IMG/VR virus record: IMGVR_UViG_3300030329_003264
Coordinates: 8,837-40,489 of that record
Reading direction: 5' to 3' (one strand)
Length of the DNA: 31,653 bases
Origin: a virus
The notes beneath the pieces were generated by a model. It was not told the origin of the DNA and ran no database searches. It saw only the letters and a program-made list of their open reading frames with translations. Shown one piece after another: positions 5,475-12,113 of this stretch (its first letter is position 1; each line of letters starts with the position of its first letter). Made by a program: the position numbers and the translations under genes.

Positions 5475-6301
5475 TGTCCTGTGTCTCCTGTATCGCCTAC
5501 GGGCGCTGGGGCATCCATTATGTCGTAGGCCGCATCCCAATCTATCATGAACAGCGGCGTAACTATAACTAGATCTTCCAATACGTCATAGCCTGCTCCG
5601 GTGAAACCTACATTCAAAGCTATGAGTATTCCAATCAAATTTCCATCATCACTAAATACCCCAGAACCCGATGATCCAGGCCAAGCGTATGAATGGAGGT
5701 AGACATAATTATCTTCAGATATTCCGGCGATAGTCCCCTCAAATGTAAGAGGACCTAGGCCATTGGGATAGCCTGTATAAAAAGTCTCATTAAGCACGGA
5801 CAGTTCTTCCTTCCATTCGCGATTACTCGGCAAAACGTCCCTGAGATTAACGGGCGTGCGGCGACTCACCCGCTCTATTTCTACGATGGCGTAATCCACT
5901 CGCTGATCAATGAGAACATATTGTATACACTCATAGATATGGTCACCATCTGTCGCTACAAAGAATTTATCGCAATTGCCAACAATTCCGTGAGCCGCCG
6001 TAATCACGTAAAAACGATCGTTGTATGTCATGTAGGTGCCCGACATTTTGGCAAAGCCATCTTCCTTTTCGTATCCCGATAAAACATGTAAAATGCTAAG
6101 TCGCGACTTCTCGACTGCGGAAGCATCCTGCTGGCTTAAATCAGATGATATGTTACTCAGTGCGCGCAATTCAGCATCAGTCGGAAAACGCAAACTCTCA
6201 CTGACGCTTATATATATTCCTAAGCTCATCGCGAATGCCAGAGCGGCCGTCACTATAAGTTGAGCGCTTATTTTAAGAATACTGGCGATCTTCTTTAACA
6301 T
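5471..6301 (-). CDS. Membrane-anchored trypsin-like serine protease, 276 aa
   Basis: An N-terminal hydrophobic segment (residues 12-32) would act as a signal anchor or uncleaved signal. The chymotrypsin-fold triad is visible: His104 in VITAAHG, Asp136 in RVDYAIVEI, and Ser211 in WPGSSGSGVF, with 107 residues from His to Ser, normal for a compact trypsin domain. The C-terminus ends in a short GDTGDTG collagen-like tail. The family cleaves proteins outside the cytoplasm; in a phage this could act in the periplasm at lysis, on superinfection receptors, or as a virion component. It sits between two putative virion cargo genes. Start ATG 6301 has AGG upstream. Confidence 0.87.
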   Translation of the reverse strand: MLKKIASILKISAQLIVTAALAFAMSLGIYISVSESLRFPTDAELRALSNISSDLSQQDASAVEKSRLSILHVLSGYEKEDGFAKMSGTYMTYNDRFYVITAAHGIVGNCDKFFVATDGDHIYECIQYVLIDQRVDYAIVEIERVSRRTPVNLRDVLPSNREWKEELSVLNETFYTGYPNGLGPLTFEGTIAGISEDNYVYLHSYAWPGSSGSGVFSDDGNLIGILIALNVGFTGAGYDVLEDLVIVTPLFMIDWDAAYDIMDAPAPVGDTGDTGQ

Positions 6302-6302
6302 T

Positions 6303-9300
6303 CTATACCTGCTTCTGGTAACTAATAAATACGGGCAATTCCTCCAGGCCGGCCTTCTTAGCGAACCATATTAAATCTTCTCCTCCTGTAATCTTTGCGC
6401 GCCCATTTTGACCGATGGCTAAGTAAACAGGGTTTTGAGCGCCATCCTTAATGAAATGGTGATAACGCCCTTGAAAATCATTCATATCTCCGCGATAGGA
6501 AGAGTTCGTGAGGGGCGCTAGCTCTTCCACTGGCATCATTACCGAATACCGCATATCCGTAGTATTCATGGGAGTGTCATAAAGTTGGACGCCACCCTCC
6601 GACCAATCATCAATCATTTTCTGAAGCGCTGGGCGTGGAGTTGGAAGCGGTGCGGAGTCGGGGCGCCCAGTATTTCCTAGCATTCCGGCTAGCCCTCCAA
6701 AATTGCCTACTTGCCACCCGCCATAGCTTTCGCGTACTGTGCGGATCGTACCACGTACATTGGTTCGATGAATAGGGCTCCAGTCCACAAGGTTGACACC
6801 CGGTACTAATCGCAATTCGGGAAAAATAACATCATCTCTAAACTCAACTCTGTTTTTTGCGCCAAGTATCTCAAACTTGATTTCAAATACATTATAGTCT
6901 GCTTGTGGGGTAAGAGGACGCTTCATCTCAGGCACAGACTTGACCGTTGTCACCCCCGGAATACCACGAATCTGAGTCTCAATCTCCATTTCTGCGCCGC
7001 CCAGATCGTTGTTCACAGAACACCCAATTTGCATAGTGTAAATCCGCAAGTCAATCGGTGACTCTTTTTCGTTTAGCAGTGCGTCTATTCTTGCGATTTG
7101 ATCTTCAACGCTCTCGTTGACTGGCGAACTATCGGCCAACCCAACACCACGGCGCTGGCGTTCGTTCTGGACTAGATCCCACCAAACACGCGGCTCGCCT
7201 GTGTCGGGATTGATTGCTGCGTTGTTTCCAAAGATGCGGAAGACTTGACCACCATCACCCAGCATCGGTCCAATGTATTTAAAGTAAGCCACGAACTTCT
7301 CAATTTCATCCATCTGTGCGTAGTTGTCGCGGATCCACATCGCAATAAGCATACGGCGCTCATCGTCATCGTTGCCGGCATCAGCGCGGGCGCCAAACCT
7401 ACTATTCATCTCGTTGTAATAGCTAACCGCTGTGTTAGGGTTTAGTATCCTTGATTTTTTAGCCTGCACAGCATCGTTTAGCTCGCTCATCGGCACTGCG
7501 ATAATGTCTCGCACAGCCTCGCGCACGATGCCTGGATTGTCGTTGACGTGTTTAGCCATAGCCAGCACGCGATCGATCTCCTCCACATCATCATCAAAGC
7601 CAACGCGGATTTGAAAGAAGAAGTCAAACGAAAGGGTCGGGACGCGATTGGGCTCTCTAACATCGTATCTAACCCTCGGATAAATAACCAACTCTATGTC
7701 TTTCGCAAGCTCCATCGCAGGCTTCGCTTCGTATTGAGGTCCAAAGTCAAACTCCTCTTGTCCAGACGCAGCCATCTTTGATCGCTGTGCTGAACCATAA
7801 GCATCGTTAAGGCGAGTTGCCATCTGCGCGTTCAACGATGGACCGCGAACTTCGGTGCCCCTTGTGCGGTAGTTTGGAAACATCGCCATTATGACGCTAT
7901 TGGTATCCGCGCGCTCGGGGGCCGTCCGATAAATCATTACCTCGGTGGGCATTGCTAATCCTGTGGGCAGCTTGTTGCCGACGTTGCCATCATTCTTCTC
8001 ATCGATGAATGTAAGTTTGGCGTCGGAACTATCAACGTAAACGCTCCAATGTTTAAGATCGTTGATCTGTTGGAGCTTGCCCATATCTTTAACGTATGCG
8101 TTCTGCTTCATATACTCTTCAGCTTGAAGCTCTGCCTGGATAGATCTGACGTGTTCTTTATACTTGTCTTCTTCATCGAAGTCATCTTGCACAGTTTGTT
8201 GGAAGTTTGAGCACTCATAAGCCGCGCTAGAGCCGCCTTGTCGTTCTTCGTCTTCAAAGGTTTCTGACGTTCTGATGGTCACGATTAGGTGTGCTGTCTC
8301 AGGATACTCTTCGTCTCCATCCCAATCATCAGGCACTTCGCCCTGTAGCATCCTAAACTCAAGTTCAATATCAACAAGTTCGCCAGGAAGTTCGTCAGCC
8401 ACAGCATCAATACCAACATCTTTCACAAACTCGTTTTGCTTGCTATAAGTTGTCGGGATCATTTGCAAGCCAGTGATTGGGTTGCCTTGTTTATCCATCG
8501 CGATGTAGCCGCCTTTGGTTTCAAAGAACATTGGCCAACCAAGATCGATTTCCATAATGGCTTCTACCGTCGCATTAACATAGATTTTGTTCTCGTCTTC
8601 GCCATAATCATCAATCTCAAAATACACTTCGCTGCGCTCTAAGCCATCCATCTCATAGCCAAGATTTTGAAGCTCGTTCTCAAGCTCATCTACGCGGGCT
8701 TGGCGATTGCCGGCAAAGCTGGCGTTGGTCTGGCTCTCAAGATAGTCATTCATGTACTCAAAGTCTTCGGGTGCGTCAGAATATTCGCCTTTCTCTTCTA
8801 CAGTGTCGATACCCATATTGTCTATGAACCATACGATGTGATTCCACATAGCTTCGGGTGGTGCGCTGTTGCCTCTGCCTTTGATTTGGTAGACAGTCTC
8901 GCCATCTGACTCAAGCGTCACGAACGACTTAGACTTGCCGCGCTTGCCTTCGGGCTTGCGGAGAGAGTAAAGGTTGCCGCCGCTCTGCCCAGCACCGCAG
9001 TGCCCCATTCGCTCACCTTCAATGTCGCACGAACCTGCCTGTAAATCATACCAATACGAGCCATCATCAAACTTGTGAAGGATCTGATCGGGATCTTCCA
9101 TCTCTGATAGTTCTGCTTCGGCTTTTTCATCAGCACCAATCATGAGTTTATACTCGTTAATAACTCTGATGTTGTCTGGATGTAGATTTAAGAACGTGAA
9201 GGTATCACGGAAGCGTGTCTCAAATGCTTTCCACGCGCGATCTTCTGTGTTCTGTAGCACCTCTTGAACAAACTCGACCACTTCGCTCTTGAGCCCCAGC

Positions 9301-9767
9301 TTGCTAAGGTTTTTTACAGCCTTCTTGAAGGCTCTCGGCCACTTGCCCAGAGACTCATCTTTAATGGTTCGGTTGATGTTCTTGAGTATTTGCTTGGTGC
9401 GATCGGCTTTCTCAGTGCTCCACTCTACACCTTCTTTAAGGATGCTCTCAAACTGAACGTCTGGGGTGGGCTCATCTAAAGGTAGATCGTCTGGCTTCGT
9501 GCCGGCTGTGTAATAGTCAAGAGCCGACAGGAGCGGCTCCATCGTCTCAAAGCGAAGGCGCTGCATTTGTATGCGGGTCATATACTGGTGGAGATGCGTT
9601 CGCTTCCACATGTGCCCCATCCACGTCTTTGCGCTCTCGGGCGCATCGTTTAACGCAGACTCAATAAAGTCAGCGATCATTTCGGTAAGCCCAATGTCTC
9701 GGACTCCCTCGTCTAATCTTACATTTTCTTTAAGGTATCTAAACCATTTATCACTTGAATAACCCAT
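6303..9767 (-). CDS. Large multidomain probable virion cargo protein, 1154 aa
   Basis: The N-terminus SSDKWFRYLKENVRL (residues 4-18) parallels the DKWQQYLAE start of 3375..4322 and resembles a T4 capsid-targeting sequence cut after L-x-E. Residues about 225-320 look like a PcfJ-type domain: CDIEGERMGHCG (247-258), then YSLR, TLES and QIKGRGNSAPP. Residues about 903-997 have a ferredoxin-like pattern (IRGIPGVTTVKSV ... VFEIKFEI ... LVPGVNLVDW). The last 44 residues resemble a ParB/sulfiredoxin-type core (PVYLAIGQNGRAKITGG, then LEELPVFI). The middle is acidic and unassigned. Start ATG 9767 has GAGG upstream. Inference: a capsid-internal protein delivered with the DNA; activity is not known. 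Confidence 0.8.
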   Translation of the reverse strand: MGYSSDKWFRYLKENVRLDEGVRDIGLTEMIADFIESALNDAPESAKTWMGHMWKRTHLHQYMTRIQMQRLRFETMEPLLSALDYYTAGTKPDDLPLDEPTPDVQFESILKEGVEWSTEKADRTKQILKNINRTIKDESLGKWPRAFKKAVKNLSKLGLKSEVVEFVQEVLQNTEDRAWKAFETRFRDTFTFLNLHPDNIRVINEYKLMIGADEKAEAELSEMEDPDQILHKFDDGSYWYDLQAGSCDIEGERMGHCGAGQSGGNLYSLRKPEGKRGKSKSFVTLESDGETVYQIKGRGNSAPPEAMWNHIVWFIDNMGIDTVEEKGEYSDAPEDFEYMNDYLESQTNASFAGNRQARVDELENELQNLGYEMDGLERSEVYFEIDDYGEDENKIYVNATVEAIMEIDLGWPMFFETKGGYIAMDKQGNPITGLQMIPTTYSKQNEFVKDVGIDAVADELPGELVDIELEFRMLQGEVPDDWDGDEEYPETAHLIVTIRTSETFEDEERQGGSSAAYECSNFQQTVQDDFDEEDKYKEHVRSIQAELQAEEYMKQNAYVKDMGKLQQINDLKHWSVYVDSSDAKLTFIDEKNDGNVGNKLPTGLAMPTEVMIYRTAPERADTNSVIMAMFPNYRTRGTEVRGPSLNAQMATRLNDAYGSAQRSKMAASGQEEFDFGPQYEAKPAMELAKDIELVIYPRVRYDVREPNRVPTLSFDFFFQIRVGFDDDVEEIDRVLAMAKHVNDNPGIVREAVRDIIAVPMSELNDAVQAKKSRILNPNTAVSYYNEMNSRFGARADAGNDDDERRMLIAMWIRDNYAQMDEIEKFVAYFKYIGPMLGDGGQVFRIFGNNAAINPDTGEPRVWWDLVQNERQRRGVGLADSSPVNESVEDQIARIDALLNEKESPIDLRIYTMQIGCSVNNDLGGAEMEIETQIRGIPGVTTVKSVPEMKRPLTPQADYNVFEIKFEILGAKNRVEFRDDVIFPELRLVPGVNLVDWSPIHRTNVRGTIRTVRESYGGWQVGNFGGLAGMLGNTGRPDSAPLPTPRPALQKMIDDWSEGGVQLYDTPMNTTDMRYSVMMPVEELAPLTNSSYRGDMNDFQGRYHHFIKDGAQNPVYLAIGQNGRAKITGGEDLIWFAKKAGLEELPVFISYQKQV

Positions 9768-9784
9768 AAATAAACCTCAACATT

Positions 9785-9792
9785 ATAAATAG
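9785..9792 (-). promoter_or_regulatory. CTATTTAT motif before the 1154-aa gene
   Basis: The minus strand reads AAACTATTTATAATG in the 39-base gap before the 1154-aa gene; the motif ends 18 bases from the ATG. No -35 box is evident. Similar elements precede 17009..17857 and other virion-type genes, so this may be a phage late-promoter element. Confidence 0.35.
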
Positions 9793-9806
9793 TTTACTAT
9801 TTTGGA

Positions 9807-10136
9807 TTATCTATCATAATCGTCCTCAAGTCTTACCACATCATCCAGGTGATTGGTGCTAACCTCCATCAGCTCAACATCCTCTTCGGCCGCACCAAAG
9901 CGATGAATCTGGTGCGGATAAATATGTAGCGACTGACCGGGCATAATGCGCTGAATCTTGTCATCCTGATCATAATTATACAAAACACCCTTCAGAACAT
10001 ATACTGTTTCTTCTTTCTGTTGGTGGTATTGCTTCGATAGGCGATTTCCAACATTAATGTGTAGCAACTTGCCAACATAATGCGGGGTCTCGGCCCAAAT
10101 TATTTCATAGCCCCAAGGCTTCTCTATTCGTCTCAT
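9807..10136 (-). CDS. Cupin, mannose-6-phosphate isomerase type II-like, 109 aa
   Basis: Single cupin domain. The opening KPWGYEIIW is followed by LLHINVGNRLSKQYHQQKEE (first cupin motif with metal-binding His and Glu), then PGQSLHIYPHQIHR (second motif) and the tail EVSTNHLDDVVRLEDDYDR. This tail is the hallmark of the isomerase domain that ends bifunctional mannose-1-phosphate guanylyltransferases. Here that domain stands alone. Expected reaction: fructose-6-phosphate to mannose-6-phosphate, or a related sugar isomerisation, in the cytoplasm. GGAG lies 6 bases before the ATG. Confidence 0.87.
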   Translation of the reverse strand: MRRIEKPWGYEIIWAETPHYVGKLLHINVGNRLSKQYHQQKEETVYVLKGVLYNYDQDDKIQRIMPGQSLHIYPHQIHRFGAAEEDVELMEVSTNHLDDVVRLEDDYDR

Positions 10137-10137
10137 G

Positions 10138-10497
10138 TTATCTCCAAAAAAGTTGAACGGCGATGATTAAGAACGACAAAAATACACACACTAGCGTCTT
10201 TGGCGTCAACATGCTCTCGCCTAAAAAGTGCCACGTTAATAGCGGAAAAGTTAAATACGATAAGGCAAAGATTAAAAAACGAGGGCCCCATACAACACCG
10301 CCCATCGCCTCATACGCTATCTTGATGCCAAACCAAAAGCAAAGCCCAACCGGAAAAGAGAAGAGCCCCACAGCTAATAGCGGGCGATCTTGCCACCATT
10401 CCCACACGAACTGGCTATTGTTTTGAAACCACGCTAGCGTTTGCCCAAGGATGAACAAGCAGCATGCAAAAAGTAAGGCACTAGAAGTTTGTGACAA
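10138..10497 (-). CDS. Small four-helix membrane protein, 119 aa, TTG start
   Basis: Four hydrophobic segments are seen (SALLFACCLFILGQTLAWF; LLAVGLFSFPVGLCFWFGI; FLIFALSYLTFPLLTWHFLG; LVCVFLSFLIIAVQLF). The size and layout recall small multidrug-resistance/DMT-type transporters, with conserved-looking 'FQNNSQFVWEWW' and 'LTWHFLGESMLTPK' loops shared with aquatic phage membrane proteins. The TTG at 10497 is preferred, since GAGG lies 6-7 bases upstream; the in-frame ATG at 10539 has no ribosome binding site and a longer overlap with the preceding gene. The transported substrate, if any, is unknown. Confidence 0.72.
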   Translation of the reverse strand: MSQTSSALLFACCLFILGQTLAWFQNNSQFVWEWWQDRPLLAVGLFSFPVGLCFWFGIKIAYEAMGGVVWGPRFLIFALSYLTFPLLTWHFLGESMLTPKTLVCVFLSFLIIAVQLFWR

Positions 10498-11245
10498 TGG
10501 CTTCCTCGTAATCTTGTTTATTGGCGCTCGGTCTTCCATACTTGTCTATTAAACGAATGTTGAACTCATCATAAAATTTTAAGAGCGCCGGATGATGATT
10601 GTAAACCAAAGCAATTTTGCTTTTCTCGTCACGTAGCTGCTCTTTTAGCTCGCTATGTTGATACGAGTAGCTATCATAACTAATGTTTTTGCCTTCTTCA
10701 AATAAATTGTAACTAAAGATTAAATTAGGCATCACAATATAATCAACGCCCGTGGGTTGGCGAGCCTGTTCTTCTATGGTTGTGGTGTGAGAGCCTATAG
10801 TCAAAGAAGGGGGCTTCTTGAACGCTTTCAAGTAATGAAGAGATAGTTTATTATAAAGGCTTGGCTCAAATTCACCAGCCGACAGACGACCATCTGAAGA
10901 GCACCTGTTAAGAAGAAAGAAAAGCGCTGACCGCATATCTTGCCCTTCAAAAGTATGAAGGCGATCCTGAAGTACCATAAACTCTCCAATTCCGTAAAAT
11001 CGAAACGACTTGTGCGTCAAGAGATCGTGTAAGCGCTCTGGATTTCGGCTTACAAAGTCCCAAAATTCCCAAATCACCGGCTGATTGGTGAAAGCAGTAA
11101 TGTTACGCCCCCCTACCGCCAGCGCAATTTCCGTTACGCCAGCAAACAACCCATAACTTTCTATGGTGGCGTCGGTGGGAATCAATTTTTTGAGGGTAGC
11201 TATCGACAGGTTCTTAAACCGGAGATCTCTAAGAGGGCTCTTCAT
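10481..11245 (-). CDS. Dam-like (D12 class) protein lacking the DPPY motif, 254 aa
   Basis: The architecture follows D12-class adenine methyltransferases: YGLFAGVTEIALAV (residues 31-44) at the place of the SAM-binding PFxGxG motif, then ALFFLLNRCSSDGRLSAGEF (107-126), which matches the Dam 'NR...G.F' region, and a C-terminal DKYGR...EEAIVTNF that resembles the Dam ending. Where DPPY should stand the sequence is DYIVMPNL (168-175), so methyl transfer is unlikely. Inference: a DNA-binding or decoy protein derived from a methyltransferase, or an unrelated enzyme on the same fold. The start codon has only a weak ribosome binding site and overlaps the upstream gene by 17 bases. Confidence 0.65.
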   Translation of the reverse strand: MKSPLRDLRFKNLSIATLKKLIPTDATIESYGLFAGVTEIALAVGGRNITAFTNQPVIWEFWDFVSRNPERLHDLLTHKSFRFYGIGEFMVLQDRLHTFEGQDMRSALFFLLNRCSSDGRLSAGEFEPSLYNKLSLHYLKAFKKPPSLTIGSHTTTIEEQARQPTGVDYIVMPNLIFSYNLFEEGKNISYDSYSYQHSELKEQLRDEKSKIALVYNHHPALLKFYDEFNIRLIDKYGRPSANKQDYEEAIVTNF

Positions 11246-11603
11246 CGCTGCTATCTTCCGCAGACGCGAGAGGGCGTATCATGCTTTGAATATTTTTTAG
11301 GGCGCCCTCGGCATCGGACAACGCTTGGGCTTGAGAATTATCTGACTCTGGAGGCCTTGTCAAATGCTGCATGTAAGATCCGATGAGCATTTCCACATCG
11401 CGTAATTGGCAATCTATATCATATAAAGAGGCGCGCAAAGCACTTACCTCTTTCAAGGTGGTCACCGACAACACCGGGCAAGATAGGAACCCTTCCGTAT
11501 CTAACTGTTGAATATTGGCACTAGTCTGTACTAAAAGACGACCAATTTCTTGCGGCAACTCTTCCATTGGAATCGTGTAGTTTATTCTTACTCTTTCTGT
11601 CAT
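11229..11603 (-). CDS. Helical hypothetical protein, 124 aa
   Basis: Opens MTERVRINYTIPMEELPQEI; the rest is helical with repeated small hydrophobics (VSALRASLYDIDCQLRDVEM) and an acidic C-terminal tail. GAGG lies 5 bases before the ATG. The protein is probably a helical-bundle oligomer. No family is recognised. It overlaps the Dam-like gene downstream by 17 bases. Confidence 0.75.
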   Translation of the reverse strand: MTERVRINYTIPMEELPQEIGRLLVQTSANIQQLDTEGFLSCPVLSVTTLKEVSALRASLYDIDCQLRDVEMLIGSYMQHLTRPPESDNSQAQALSDAEGALKNIQSMIRPLASAEDSSDEEPS

Positions 11604-11604
11604 T

Positions 11605-11895
11605 TCATCCTCGCAGTAGCTGCTTGTTGTTCTTTAAGGTTGTTTCAATAACTTCGGGGGCGCCTACCACTATAATTTCTGTGCCGGCTTGGCCTCTGTT
11701 GATTGTCAATTTGGAAAATTGATGGGCAGCATCAAGGCCGGCCGCCACCTTTCCATTCTCATTTAATTCTTTCATTCGTCTCTCTTCTCGTATCATCACT
11801 ACATGCTCGGGATTAACAAATACCTCTCTCAGTGAGTACATCTTGTTGGTGGTGACGGCGCCATTATTACACACCTCTGTAAGTTTAACCAGCAT
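11605..11895 (-). CDS. Hypothetical protein, 96 aa
   Basis: The ATG at 11895 is preferred over an in-frame ATG at 11910 because AAGGTGA lies directly upstream. The protein reads as a beta-rich fold with an early LREVFVNPEHVVMIREERRM segment and a later FSKLTINRGQAGTEIIVVG strand pair. This pattern (N-terminal 'L.EV.VNP.HVV.I' followed by a strand hairpin and 'V.G.PE.I...L') resembles small phage/bacterial proteins described only as hypothetical (flagellar FlbD-like layout). Overlaps the upstream gene by 11 bases. Confidence 0.72.
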   Translation of the reverse strand: MLVKLTEVCNNGAVTTNKMYSLREVFVNPEHVVMIREERRMKELNENGKVAAGLDAAHQFSKLTINRGQAGTEIIVVGAPEVIETTLKNNKQLLRG

Positions 11896-12109
11896 ATTCA
11901 CCTTCCACATGATAGGTAAGCATTTTGTTTACTGTCCAAACATTTCCATCCATAAAAACATCATAACTTTTCTCGCCTTCATCGCAAATAACGGCTGTGC
12001 GAGGAGCATCGGTGATCAGGTATCTCTTGTCGCTGTCTTCGCGAAGCCAATGTAACCGTGTATGTTGAGGAATCCACACTAAATCCCCCTTGTTCATGTT
12101 CTTTGTCAT
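11885..12109 (-). CDS. SH3-like hypothetical protein, 74 aa
   Basis: The ATG at 12109 is chosen since GGAG lies 7 bases upstream; a further in-frame ATG would sit inside groEL. The sequence MTKNMNKGDLVWIPQHTRLH, then APRTAVICDEGEKSYDVFMD and VWTVNKML, fits a small SH3/KOW-type barrel like those near the tRNA cluster. It follows groEL by four bases, the position where one might expect a co-chaperonin, but it lacks GroES features (no mobile loop, no IVL-type contact). Function unknown. Confidence 0.74.
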   Translation of the reverse strand: MTKNMNKGDLVWIPQHTRLHWLREDSDKRYLITDAPRTAVICDEGEKSYDVFMDGNVWTVNKMLTYHVEGEYAG

Positions 12110-12113
12110 ATAT

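Noticed and set aside
11335-11363. TTGACA with TAATTC at 17 bp inside 11229..11603
   Set aside because: The -10 matches poorly and no gene start lies suitably downstream.
11885-12109. GroES candidate directly after groEL
   Set aside because: Position is right, but the sequence has an SH3-like KGDLVW opening, lacks a mobile loop and does not end like GroES. The protein at 30993..31280 fits far better.
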